The translations under genes and the position numbers were made by a program. From the NCBI GenBank assembly GCA_964017045.1, contig OZ024799.1, positions 30,391,596 through 30,455,595 of the forward strand: 64,000 bases of DNA, in the 5' to 3' direction. The notes beneath the pieces are model-generated. The model saw only the letters and a program-made list of their open reading frames with translations. It had not been told where the DNA came from and made no database searches. Source of the stretch: Omphiscola glabra. Its lineage: Eukaryota; Mollusca; Gastropoda; Lymnaeidae. This document shows, piece after piece, positions 33,546 to 45,351 of the stretch. The stretch's first letter is position 1; each line of letters begins with the position of its first letter.

Positions 33546-34867
33546 CAGACCTATTTACCCTAGAACTCCTAAAATCGTACAACATTGTCTCAAATCGCAC
33601 AATAAAGTAACTTAATTGTAAATAAATAAACATACAGTATATATAATATACACTATAACTGCTCGCATACCATGTCTAGTGGGATCGAGTTAAGCTGGCT
33701 TTAAAAGAGCTAACTTCTAAAAGTAGATGACATACGGTTATATTGCAATCTGCGATCACTTTGTTTTGTAGATGTGTATTTACTATTAATTTATATTGAG
33801 TGAACGTGCAAATCACATTACAGGGTATCACAGTTTGTCACTGGTGAAATGTAACGTGGTTCAAACTCGAAGTCAGATAAGAATAAAATTTAAAATTTAT
33901 TGAAATAAGAATTAATTAAAAAATGATGAAATCATTTAGAAAACCTACCAAGTAATTGGAGATTTTTAATTTAGGAAAAGCTAATTTTAAAAAAAAAGGA
34001 TCAATATCCCCTAAGCCTGTTTCCTGCTAATATATTATAGTCGGACAACTATTACAAGCTGTAAAACAGACCTGTTTACCCTCAAACTCTTAAAATGGTA
34101 CAATATCATCACAAAATCTTTCAATACCTTATATTTATTATAACAATTAACCATACTGTATATATAATGTTTACCCTCAAAATAATACATTGTACGCCAA
34201 AATCGTAAGAGTAAACAGGTCTGGTAAAAGGGTGAAAGGAAGAGGAGTTTTGGTACCAAACGGGGTATTAAACATCATACAGCTGTTTTGTGCATTTCAA
34301 AAATAGATTTCAATGGTCCTCTCAGATCCTATAACGTAAGTTAAAATCTAATGTTGCTGCATGGAACAGATCAGAATGCATTCTCTAGTTTTCTCTATTT
34401 TTATACTCGGAGTGGTTCAGCTGAATAAAAAAATTATGTCACAAAATTAAGTCATACAGCACCAAAGAAAACAACAATACGACTATCACCACTATCATTA
34501 GGAAAATGTAGCAGTTTTAATTTTATAGACTGAAATATTTAGGCACACCCCCCTCCCCACCCCCGCTCTCCAAAAAATCTCCTAAATTGACACCACCGCC
34601 TTCCCCTCCCAGAGCTAACATAATATTTGGTCCCCAACCAATCAGATTTCCTTATCCCTTCACTGCTGGATGTAGAAAGCAGGTTAAAACTAACAAACTG
34701 AAATGTACTTTTTAAATTTTATTTTTTAATCTGAAAAACTACCGGAATGTATATATTTTCAACCCGGTTTCTTAAAATCCTAGTTGTAACAGGTCTTGGC
34801 GTACAATCGTAAAAGAAATCTCAAAATCTTACATTGTGTGCCAAAATCTTAAGAGTAAACAGGTCTG
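33546..34867. mobile_element. DNA-transposon-like element with CAGACCT termini (outer of a nested pair)
   Basis: The left end CAGACCTATTTACCCT and right end GAGTAAACAGGTCTG are inverted. GTATAT directly flanks both ends (33540-33545 and 34868-34873), a 6-bp target duplication. The 1.3-kb interior has no transposase that I can see and contains a shorter relative. Confidence 0.6.
34077..34223. mobile_element. 147-bp MITE with CAGACCTGTTTAC termini (inner copy)
   Basis: Termini CAGACCTGTTTACCCTC and GAGTAAACAGGTCTG are inverted, and GTAAAA flanks both sides (34071-34076 and 34224-34229). The 6-bp duplication length equals that of the outer element, so both belong to one family. Confidence 0.75.
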
Positions 34868-35807
34868 GTATATTGATATTTAAAATAAAACTGAACTATA
34901 CATGAGAGAGACCAATATCTATTTTTGCATTTCAAGTGTGAAGATTTTTGGATTGCGCCCCAGGCAGTACAAGATATGTCACAGGATGGGTTGGCATATT
35001 TTTTAAGCATAGATGTATCTCAAAGCCAAAATTTTATGTAACGTACAGAAAATTGGCACTGGTTCATAGATAGTTTTAAAACAAATGAAATAGTATTTTA
35101 ATAATTTTAACCTCCTGAAAACAATTTTTGGGGGGATGATATTACAGTTGTGAATACAGGTTTTAGATTTTCTTGATAAAAAAAATGTGATAAAACTTAT
35201 CGCAAAATATAGTTCACAGCCACTGACAAACAGTGGGTACATTTACATAAGTATACCCACACGTCCTTAAAATAGTGGATAAGGTTTTATCTGAAGCTAA
35301 GGACATTGAGATTTTCTCCATTTTTCCAGAGATGCAGTTAAGGGGTGAGGAAAATAGGTAGGCTCAAATATATGAATAACAATATGTTTAAATGCCAGTA
35401 GTGTAAAATAAACATTTTATGAAAATAAATTTTAAATGTGATCGAGAGAGAGAGAGAGAGGGGGAGCATTTCAATGCAGATAAAAAAATCTCAAAACCCC
35501 ATCATTTTACATGTGTGAAAATTTAATCTTTTCAGAACATGAACAATGATAGGTTAGGATTTTCTTTAAAAATAAGAAAATTTTTCTTTTTCAACTCTGT
35601 GCAGCTGTGCAAAATTCAGTTATAGAAAAGTGAGGTACATTTTTATGAAATAAATAATATTTCTAAAAGAAATATAAGACTGTTACTAGAGACATGAAAA
35701 TTGGTTAAGATTTAATATATACAAATTTTTTGTCTAATGAATCGCCAATGATATAGTTCAGCCTTGAGGCAATAGTTTGGTACCTTTTTTAATTAATGTA
35801 TATTAAT

Positions 35808-36279
35808 TAGTGATGGGATGATTAATCGGAATAGTATCTGAATAATCGGAATATCGGGATTTTTCCAAAGCATCGTGAATCGGTATCGGAGCTGAATAAT
35901 TCAGACCCGATTCCGATACCAAAACGATTCTTAACTGAATGAAGTTTTTCTCATTAAAATGGAATTATTTATATTATTTTGAACTCAATACTACATCTTT
36001 GTATTATTAAAATGGAATTATTGATAGATGTGTTTATATAAAACCTTTCCAATACATTGTTATCTAGCATATTGTAAAGCTTCAATAGCAAGTTAAAAAA
36101 CTCTTCTAATCAATTCTCAACTTTTATATTAATTAAATTTGTTAATATCTGGTCACAGTAATACATATATGTAATAATGGCGAGGAATCAGAATCGGAAT
36201 TGTATCGGGAATCGGGATAATTGGGTAGAATCGGAATCGTATCGGAATCGTTAAAAATTTTGGTATCGTCCCATCACTA
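35808..36279. mobile_element. 472-bp hAT-type MITE with TAGTGATGGGA termini
   Basis: Left end TAGTGATGGGATGAT, right end ATCGTCCCATCACTA, flanked by the perfect 8-bp duplication ATATTAAT (35800-35807 and 36280-36287). Subterminal regions on both sides carry many TCGGAATCG-like repeats, typical of transposase-binding subterminal motifs. No coding capacity. Confidence 0.88.
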
Positions 36280-36287
36280 ATATTAAT

Positions 36288-37335
36288 ATAGCAATATTTT
36301 AAAAGTGAATCGTTTCAATATTTAAATGGTATAGGCCTATAGATTTGTTTTTTTAACTGAAGGTAATTTTTACAATTTTTTAAATATAATTTTCTTTTGT
36401 AGTTAGGGGCGTTAAAGGTTGTGGTGGAAAATTGTAATTTTCTTTTGGTATGCAATACTGAATACGACGTCAAAACCTGAATTAGTATTAGGGGCATGGC
36501 ATAAGTCAAGTAAAAATGAGATTATTAGATGGTGAGACTTTGCTAACAGTAACAGCAAGTAGAAAACAATGCAATTGTGCCTTCCATTATTATTTTGGTA
36601 ACATAGTGCCCGGGGGGGGGGGGTGTCATATATTATAATTTTATTTATAATTCTAGATTAGAACTCCAGAAGTTTGGCATGGATGAAAGTGAAACAGTGG
36701 TCTCAGTGTACTTATTAACTAGATGTGCTTATTAAACTTATTAGTTAATTTCAGTTTAATTTCCGAATAATCTTAATTTAATTTTTTTGAAAAAGCCTAG
36801 TTGGGAGTTCGAAATAAAAATAAGACTTAAATTTATAAAAGATACATTCATTATTCAATAATAACGTAAAAATAATTAAATTAATTAGGCCATTAGCCAT
36901 TAGGCCGTGCCGTTAACTGGCAAACAAACTCACTCGAGTCACTCAAACAATTTAAACATCAATCACCACAAGTGTCAAGCTGTGATCAGAATTCTTATCG
37001 ATGACAAGATGCAATATTTCTGTACCTTATATTACCTGAAGAAGAATTTAATAAGAGCTTTAATGTTTTATCACTGGTTGTCAGGCTTGCAATATGATTT
37101 CCATGTGCCAACGTAGCACTTGTAGGTAAAATACATGTAAACACATCGCCGGAAATAACAAAAAGATGAATTTTTTTAATTCCACCCTAGTAAGGGGAAA
37201 CCACTAAGAGAAAGAAAATTTAAAAGATCTTAGCGGTATTGCGTGCCTTTATAAATTTACATACACAAACAAAAAAATCTAATTTGTTTAATGATAAATA
37301 TTAAAAAATTAAAAACAAATTAAGAAACCCCTTAA
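36288..37335. other. AT-rich non-coding stretch
   Basis: Contains a poly(G) run near 36612. No gene recognised. Confidence 0.5.
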
Positions 37336-37339
37336 AAAA

Positions 37340-38307
37340 CGCACTTCTCATTCACAATCACAAATCATCCTCTACTTCAACTCTCCCCAACTCATTTCAA
37401 GTAGGTAACGCCGACATACAGTTTGCATTCTCTGCTAGGAATCTTGGTTATATTCTTTCTAACAACATGACATGTCTCTTGATAAACATACCTCTCACAT
37501 TTGTCGTTCTGCATACACCGCTATCCGTCAGATCAGCTCCATCCGCCACTACCTCACAGTTAGCTCAAAAAAAAACCTAGTCTGTGCTCTTGTTCTCTCT
37601 CGGCTTGACTATTGCAACTCTCTTCTGTCAGGTTCACCAAAACACTTCATAGAAAAACTACAAGAGGTTCAAAATTCAGCTGCTAGGCTAGTTCTAAAGG
37701 CAAAAAAACGTGATCATGTCACTCCACTCACTTCATTGGCTTCCTATACAGGCACGCATTGATTACAAGTTTTCTGTTCTCTGTCATAACTTTTTCTCAG
37801 ATTCTTGCCCTTCCTATCTAACCGAACTTCTTTCTGTCTAGTCACCCCTTCGCTCCTCCGTAGACACGCGTATTCTGTCCGTTGCTATGACACGTACTAA
37901 AACATATTGGTGAACGATCTTTCTCTTTCTGCGCCCCCAAACAATGGAATTCTCTGCCACTACACATCCGCAATATACCAGCCACACAGGCCTTCAAAAC
38001 TGCACTCAAAACACATCTCTTTAAACTCTACTACCCCGACTGATTCCCCACATCTGACCGATAAACGATGCTGCTGGCCGCCGTCCATGGCTTGACATGT
38101 AAATGTTCTGGGGTGGATGGGTTAAATATGCAATTGTTTTTGTTTAGTCTCTATACAGCTGTTCTTTATTACATAAATGTATTTTATGTTATTGTCAAGA
38201 TTATGTCTCTTTTGCTCATTTTTTTTGTACAGCGCGGCGAGCCCATCCCTAGGCTGGGGTACCGCGATATTAAGACAAATAATAATAATAATAATAATAA
38301 TGATAAA
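37340..38307 (+). pseudogene. 5'-truncated non-LTR retrotransposon (reverse transcriptase C-terminus and 3' tail)
   Basis: Reading across at least one frameshift gives SARNLGYIL, then from 37472 HICRSAYTAIRQISSIRHYL, ALVLSRLDYCNSLLSG and KLQEVQNSAARLVL. After a shift near 37735 come HWLPIQARIDYK, the RTKTY region and APKQWNSLP, then FKTALKTHLFKLYYPD. This is the conserved end of the ORF2 protein of CR1/L2/Jockey-like LINEs. It ends in an (AAT)n tail at about 38278-38302, typical of a LINE 3' terminus. The frameshift and stops make it dead. Confidence 0.88.
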
Positions 38308-38586
38308 ATAAAGTTTTTCTTATAAATCCATTTATAAAACTTAATATGGAGCAATGGGGCTGGGGCTGAAAAATTGCGAAAACAACGCATACATGTAACG
38401 CATACATGTAACGCACTTTCTAAGAATCCAAATTAGTACTCCCCTACCCCCAAAGCTCGCAACCTCATATTTTTTTACACGCCCCGAACTATATTTATAT
38501 TCTATTGACCCACCCACTTTTAAAGCGCAGATTTATTTCAACAAATATTTTTTTTTAAAGAAATAAAACATTACGCACCAAACACA

Positions 38587-38752
38587 CAGTGGCGTAGCGA
38601 GGGGGGGGGCAAGGGGGGTATCATGCCCCGGGCGCTACTCACAAAAGGGCGCCAAATGGTATATTATACATATAATATTGTATGGTTTCCGAATAGGGGG
38701 GCGCTTAAAAGGTATTGTGCCCCGGGCGCGAGTTAAGCTCGCTACGCCACTG
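38587..38752 (-). mobile_element. hAT-type MITE, CAGTGGCGTAGCGAG family (copy 2)
   Basis: A 166-bp relative of the element at 18722, in the opposite orientation, with CAGTGGCGTAGCGAG at one end and GCTACGCCACTG at the other. A perfect 8-bp duplication, CAAACACA, flanks it (38579-38586 and 38753-38760). The interior shares the GCCCCGGGCGC and GGTATTGTGC blocks with copy 1. Confidence 0.92.
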
Positions 38753-38933
38753 CAAACACACAAGAATCTCATTTTGCGCAGAAATTTAGAATTGTTATTT
38801 CGTGAAATCGGCGCAATCAAATTGGCATGGCATGAACGTTGTCTCCCCTAACGCTTAGAATACTTAAATACAGGAAACCACTGTGTGCTTTTTCTATAAG
38901 ATCAATAATTAATTTCCATTGAACCCTATAGGG

Positions 38934-39129
38934 CAGCGGTTCTCAACATTGTGAATGCCTTGACCCTTTAATACAGTTCCTCGTGTTGTATCGACCCCCA
39001 ACCAAAAAATTATTTTCGCTGCTTCTTCATAACTGTAGAGTATATTTGTTTTCCGATGGTCTTAGGCGACCCTGTTAAAGGGTCGTTCGACCCCCAAAGG
39101 GGTCGCGATCCACAGGTTGAGAACCGCTG
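38934..39129 (-). mobile_element. SPIN-like non-autonomous hAT element (196 bp)
   Basis: Both termini read CAGCGGTTCTCAAC inwards, flanked by the perfect 8-bp duplication CTATAGGG (38926-38933 and 39130-39137). On the minus strand the order is CCTGTGGATCGCGACCCC, TTTGGGGGTCGAACGACCC, GTCGCCTAAGACCATCGG, then near the far end GAACTGTATTAAAGGGTC. From memory this is the sequence plan of the SPIN (Space Invaders) hAT family known from rodents, bats, opossum, lizard and others. A database alignment is needed to prove it. Confidence 0.88.
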
Positions 39130-39139
39130 CTATAGGGTG

Positions 39140-39700
39140 TTATGTTATAAATTATATCTTGTCGGAGATGGAATTTTATTCTCTATACTTCAGTATATTT
39201 GCAAGTCTACATCTTTAGAGGAGATTGTAATATTAAGTAATTAAAGAAGTTTTCACATACAGCCATAGGGGTCCCAACCCCTTCTATTTAGAATATTTCA
39301 AAGATCATTTAACGTACATGAATATAAAAGTCTATCTTAGATAGCCGAGACAAAACGTGAATAGACACAAATAAGTCTTCGGGGTTTCGGTCCGGGATTA
39401 GCAAAACTGACAGAAGACAAGCAATAAACCGCCATGTTATATGTGTGACGTATTTACTCTCTAATAGGTTCGAGCGACCCTATAATAGTTTACAACAGAC
39501 TTCCTCTGTTTCAACAGAAACCTTTTAAAGACCAAACCAAAGTCTTTCCCCTTTGACTGTTGTACCTACAATTCCTATTATAATAACTTTTCCCTTTCCT
39601 TGACGCTGAAATATTTATATTTTAAAACTTTTTCTAAAGCTTAGCACTTCACTCAAGTGAGAAGTAAGTAAGCAATAATAAGTGGCATAAAAGCCCCCAA
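39140..39700. other. Non-coding stretch
   Basis: No gene or repeat family recognised. Confidence 0.5.
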
Positions 39701-39701
39701 C

Positions 39702-41883
39702 CCACAAGACAGGTAGGCTCAGTGAATCCAGCCTAACCCATCAAGCCACAAGACAGGTAAGCTCAGTGCATCCAGCCCAATCCATCAAGCCACAAGACAT
39801 GTAAGCTCAGTGCACCCAGCCCAATCCATCAAGCCACAAGACAGGTAAGCTCAGTGCATCCAGCCCAATCCATCAAGCCACAAGACAGGTAAGCTCAGTG
39901 CATCCAGCCCAATCCATCAAGCCACAAGACAGGTAAGCTCAGTGCATCCAGCCCAATTAATCAAGCCACAAGACAGGTAAGTTCAGTGCATCCAGCCCAA
40001 TCCATCAAGCCACTAGACAGGTAAGCTCAGTGCATCCAGCCCAATCCATCAAGCCACAAGACAGGTAAGCTCAGTGCATCCAGCCCAATCCATCAAGCCA
40101 CAAGACAGGTAAGCTCAGTGCATCCAGCCCAATCCATCAAGCCACAAGACAGTTAAGCTCAGTGAATCCAGCCCAATCCATCAAGCCACAAGACAGGTAA
40201 GCTCAGTGCATCCAGCCCAATCCATCAAGCCACAAGACAGGTAGGCTCAGTGAATCCAGCCTAACCCATCAAGCCACAAGACAGGTAAGCTCAGTGCATC
40301 CAGCCCAATCCATCAAGCCACAAGACAGGTAAGCTCAGTGCATCCAGCCCAATCCATCAAGCCACAAGACAGGTAAGCTCAATGCATCCAGCCCAATCCA
40401 TCAAGCCACAAGACAGGTAAGCTCAATGCATCCAGCCCAATCCATCAAGCCACAAGACAGGTAAGCTCAGTGCATCCAGCCCAATTAATCAAGCCACAAG
40501 ACAGGTAAGTTCAGTGCATCCAACCCAATCCATCAAGCCACTAGACAGGTAAGCTCAGTGCATCCAGGCCAATCCATCAAGCCACAAGACAGGTAAGCTC
40601 AGTTCATCCAGCCCAATCCATCAAGCCAAAAGACAGGTAAGCTCAGTGCATCCAGCCCAATCCATCAAGCCACAAGACAGGTAAGCTCAGTGCATCCAGC
40701 CCAATCCATCAAGCCACTAGACAGGTAAGCTCAGTGCATCCAGCCCAATCCATCAAGCCACAAGACAGGTAAGCTCAGTGCATCCAACCCAATCCATCAA
40801 GCCACTAGACAGGTAAGCTCAGTGCATCCAGCCCAACCCATCAAGCCACTAGACAGGTAAGCTCAGTACATCCAGCCCAATCCATCAAGCCACAAGAAGG
40901 TAGTCTCAGTGAATCCAGCCCAATCCATCAAGCCACAAGAAGGTAGGCTCAGTGAATCCAGCCTAACCCATCAAGCCACAAGAAGGTAGGCTCAGTGAAT
41001 CCAGCCTAACCCATCAAGCCACAAGAAGGTAGGCTCAGTGAATCCAGCCCAACCCATCAAGCCACAAGAAGGTAGGCTCAGTGAATCCAGCCCAATCCAT
41101 CAAGCCACAAGAAGGTAGGCTCAGTGAATCCAGCCTAACCCATCAAGCCACAAGAAGGTAGGCTCAGTGAATCCAGCCTAACCCATCAAGCCACAAGAAG
41201 GTAGGCTCAGTGAATCCAGCCCAACCCATCAAGCCACAAGAAGGTAGGCTCAGTGAATCCAGCCCAACCCATCAAGCCACAAGAAGGTAGGCTCAGTGAA
41301 TCCAGCCTAACCCATCAAGCCACAAGAAGGTAGGCTCAGTGAATCCAGCCTAACCCATCAAGCCACAAGAAGGTAGGCTCAGTGAATCCAGCCTAACCCA
41401 TCAAGCCACAAGAAGGTAGGCTCAGTGAATCCAGCCTAACCCATCAAGCCACAAGAAGGTAGGCTCAGTGAATCCAGCCTAACCCATCAAGCCACTAGAC
41501 AGATAAGCTCAGTTCATCCGGCCTCACCCATCAAGTTGGCAGGAATGGTAAGTTCAGTGCATCCAGCCCAATCCATCAAGCCACAAGAAGGTAGGCTCAG
41601 TGAATCCAGCCTAACCCATCAAGCCACTAGACAGATAAGCTCAGTTCATCCGGCCTCACCCATCAAGTTGGCAGGAATGGTAAGTTCAGTGCATCCAGCC
41701 CAATCCATCAAGCCACAAGAAGGTAGGCTCAGTGAATCCAGCCTAACCCATCAAGCCACTAGACAGATAAGCTCAGTTCATCCGGCCTCACCCATCAAGT
41801 TGGCAGGAATGGTAAGTTCAGTGCATCCAGCCTAAACCATCAAACCACAAGACAGGTAAGCTCAGATCATCCAGCCTAAACCA
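39702..41883. repeat. 2.2-kb minisatellite, 44-bp unit shifting to 42-43 bp, then a 132-bp higher-order unit
   Basis: The first about 26 units carry CCACAAGACAGGTAAGCTCA. From about 40885 the unit shrinks (CCACAAGAAGGTAGGCTCA) for about 14 copies. From about 41495 three 132-bp higher-order units include GTTGGCAGGAATGGTAAG. The 99-codon frame at 41536-41835 is a product of the 132-bp period. Confidence 0.96.
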
Positions 41884-42570
41884 TCTCCGTATTCACCGAA
41901 TTACTGATAATGAGAATTGCGGATTGCTTAAATAAAGTATTTACCGTCTGTGATTTTTAAGGTTAAAGGGAACTAGCCAGTAAGATAAGGCGAGGTTTAT
42001 GTTTGGTAGGTTGCTTCCCCTTGAATATAAATTAATAGCAGGTCTGCACAACTCTAAATGTAATAATTTATGAAAAACTTGTGCGAGCCGAAAGATAATA
42101 GGACCAAAAAAAAAAAAAAGAGGGGGGGGGGCAATTAAGAATATAATAATGAAAAAGAATATTTCGTTCCTTTGCGGGCCACAGAGTTGGTGCTGGCGGG
42201 CCGTATGCTGTGCAGGTCTACTTTAAATACATTATTTTATTTTTTTTTATTAAAATTTTTAAAGGTATGAAGCGGTTTGTAATACACACAGAAATTTTTA
42301 AAAAGATAGAAATGAAGCATCGTTTGACCGTAGCTCTCTAGGGGGACGCTTGCGTTGCTTAGCAACAGTAGGCCTAATGCTTTTTGTTTTCATTAAATGT
42401 AACGTTAGATTGGAATTTTAAACGTCAAGAGTGTTTGTCACCCCACCCCCACACCACTTTTTATATGCTAATATGGATCCACGAGTGTGTTCAAAATGAA
42501 ATCAAGCAGGCGGTGCTACACAATTAATTTATCTTACTTTTTGTTTGTCTTGTTTGTGCTGTTGTGGGGG
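41884..42570. other. Non-coding stretch with a possible decayed hAT MITE
   Basis: A block from about 42042 (AGGTCTGCACAAC) to about 42222 (GTGCAGGTCTAC) has loosely inverted ends and a GCGGGCC interior, reminiscent of hAT MITEs. No target duplication could be matched. A poly(A)/poly(G) run lies at 42108-42130. Confidence 0.35.
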
Positions 42571-42576
42571 CTAAAA

Positions 42577-42592
42577 GAGATGGACGGAGAGC

Positions 42593-42625
<33 letters not shown>

Positions 42626-42755
42626 GGAGACAGAAATAGAGAGGGAGACAGAGAGACCAGGGAAAAAATGGAAAGATGGAACGAGGGACATGGAGAGGGA
42701 GAGAAGGGGAGTAAGCAGACAGAGTCAGAGAGAGAGAGAGAGAGAGAGAGAGTGC
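42577..42755. repeat. (GA)n-rich microsatellite
   Basis: Long GAGAGA tracts interrupted by GGGAGACAGA; open frames here are low-complexity. Confidence 0.93.
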
Positions 42756-42838
42756 ACTCGATGACGTCAATGTAGTGTGTCGCAACACGTAGGCTATTTA
42801 TCCGCTTTTAAAAATACAAATCTGACAGATTCCCTGGC

Positions 42839-43248
42839 AACCAATGTTAACATTCTTTCAACCCTGACCACTTCCCTTCCAACCAATGGTGATATTCTTT
42901 CAACCATGACCACTTCCCTTCCAAACAATGTTGACATTCTTTCAACCATGACCACTTCCCTTCCAAACAATGTTGCCATTCTTTCAACCATGACCACTTC
43001 CCTTCCAACCAATGTTGACATTCTTTCAACCATGACCACTTCCCTTCCAACCAATGGTGGCATTCTTTCAACCATGACCACTTCCCTTCCAAACAATGTT
43101 GACATTCTTTCAACCATGACCACTTCCCTTCCAACCAATGTTGACATTCTTTCAACCATGACCACTTCCCTTCCAACCAATGTTGACATTATTTCAACCA
43201 TGACCACTTCCTTTCCAACCAATGTTGACATTCTTTCAATCATGACGA
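42839..43248. repeat. 42-bp tandem repeat, about ten copies
   Basis: Units contain ACCACTTCCCTTCCAACCAA and TTGACATTCTTTCAACCATG. The period is 14 codons, so frames are open on both strands (171 codons plus, 149 minus). No domain, signal or start context supports a protein. Confidence 0.95.
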
Positions 43249-43985
43249 CTCTATTCCATTCAGTTTATTTGTTTAAATCCTGGGATAGGTAAAATACAAA
43301 CACAATTATTTTTTTTTAAATTAAAAAAAAATCTAATGTCGTCTTCTATCTCTGAACACCGGTTGTATTCGATGACGTCATCGTGGCGCTAGACTTGACC
43401 ACTCAACTGAACGTGTGGTATGGTTGATTCAAGATATTGCATGCAAGCATTGTCTGATACTGATCCATTGAGGATTCATCTACAGCAAGCGTCCAGTCAT
43501 AAAAGTATTGAACGTGTTAGCATGGCCTCCCTCTGACCATCATGTGGGGGGGGGGGGGGAGTTTAAAGTTCAACGTCCGTGTGTTGCTCTCCCCACCTCA
43601 TTTACCCCACCCCTCTTAGTTTGTGACTGATCAACTGGACGTGGTATTGAAATGAACCTTTCCATGCAAGAACGTCTCTAACGCATGTGAATGAAACGGT
43701 TGATAATCTCCATGTGTTTAAAACTAATTAATTTTAAAGTCGTTGCAGTGAGCTTTATAAAAACGCCTAAAAATAACCAGGGGACGTAAGTTTTATTTTG
43801 TTTCGGGTTGCTGGCCCTTACACGCGTAGCTACATCACACAAAGAATCTATACACTATTTCAAATGAACAGTTCACTATTTAAATAAACAGTACAACTTT
43901 TAAAATTAAAGTTACTTTCTAATTATAAAATAATGTATTGATATTTTTGGATGATTGAAATACGCTGATCACAACAATATTTTCA
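43249..43985. other. Non-coding stretch
   Basis: Poly(G) run near 43547. No gene recognised. Confidence 0.45.
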
Positions 43986-43987
43986 AA

Positions 43988-44122
43988 TGTGTTGTATGTG
44001 TTGCATGTGTTGCATGTGTTGCATGTGTTGTATGTGTTGCATGTGTTGCATGTGTTGTATGTGTTGCATGTGTTGTATGTGTTGTATGTGTTTTATGTGT
44101 TGCATGTGTTGCATGTGTTGAG
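43988..44122. repeat. 9-bp tandem repeat (GTGTTGCAT/GTGTTGTAT)
   Basis: About 15 copies with C/T variation; encodes runs of Cys-Val when read. A C-rich block (about 44203-44231) follows 80 bp downstream. Confidence 0.93.
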
Positions 44123-44395
44123 AGTGTGCTTGCCTTCACTGAACATCGATGTCACAGCTCATGTTTTCATTTAATAAACTTCTTTGCGTACTTAGCTCCT
44201 CCCCCTCTTTCCCCCCCCCCCCCCCCCCCACTGTTTTTCTTTGACTTATCTTTGGTATTTACCAAGACTGCGCTTTAGGCACATGATAACCTTTTTAAAT
44301 TAAAGAGTAATTATTTTTTTGGAAAATGAGCACGAGCACTCAGTGTTGTTTTTTGTTTTTTTTTATTTCAGCTGCCCTAGTGTGTTGCAATGCCT

Positions 44396-44500
44396 TGAAA
44401 TGTGTCACTACAAGATTGCGCTCTAAAAAATAATGTGTCATTACAAGATTGCGCTCTAAAAAATAATGTGTCACTACAAGATTGCGCTCTAAAAAATTCG
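44396..44500. repeat. 33-bp tandem repeat, three copies
   Basis: Unit contains TACAAGATTGCGCTCTAAAA. Confidence 0.9.
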
Positions 44501-44547
44501 CGATGTTGTTTTTGTTTGTTGATTTTATTGTTCTTTGACATTCTCAA

Positions 44548-45206
44548 TGCAGTTTCATGACATCTACGTGTACATTGTAGCAGTTTCATGACATCTACGT
44601 GTACATTGTAGTAGTTTCATGACATCTACGTGTACATTGTAGCAGTTTCATGACATCTACGTGTACATTGTTTCAGTTTCATGACATCTACGTTTACATT
44701 GTAGCAGTTTCATGACATCTTCGTGTACATTGTAGCAGTTTCATGACATATACGTGTACATTGTTTTAGTTTCATGACATCTACGTGTATATTGTATCAG
44801 TTTCATGATATCTTCGTGTACATTCTATCAGTTTCATAACATCTACGTGTACATTGTATCAGTTTCATGACATCTACGTGTACATTGTATCAGTTTCATG
44901 ACATCTACGTGTATATTGTATCAGCTTCATGACATCTTCGTGTACATTCTATCAGTTTCATAACATCTTCGTGTACATTGTATCAGTTTCATGACATCTA
45001 CGTGTACATTGTATCAGTTTCATGACATCTTCGTGTACATTGTATCAGTTTCATAACATCTACGTGTACATTGTATCAGTTTCATGACATCTATGTGTAC
45101 ATTGTAGCAGTTTCATGACATCTACGTGTACATTGTTTCAGTTTCATGACAGCTACGTGTATATTGTATCAGTTTCATGACATCTACGTGTACATTGTAG
45201 CAGTTT
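44548..45206. repeat. 31-bp minisatellite, about 21 copies
   Basis: Unit contains GTTTCATGACATCTACGTGT, with frequent A/T and G/T changes in the ACATTGTA[GT]CA part. Confidence 0.95.
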
Positions 45207-45351
45207 TTAATAAAATACTTTAAAATAATCAAATGGATATTTCAGTTTGAAAGCATGTATTCACTTGTTAGTAGTGTTATTCTTTTTAATGATTAAATGT
45301 ACCAAATTTTTAAAAAAATAGACTTAGTCAAAATGCCGTCATCAAACACTA

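Noticed and set aside
41536..41835. 99-codon frame
   Set aside because: Exactly follows the 132-bp higher-order repeat.
42777..43292. 171-codon plus-strand frame and 149-codon minus-strand frame
   Set aside because: Both come from a 42-bp tandem repeat whose unit lacks stops on either strand; no start context, domain or splice site supports them.
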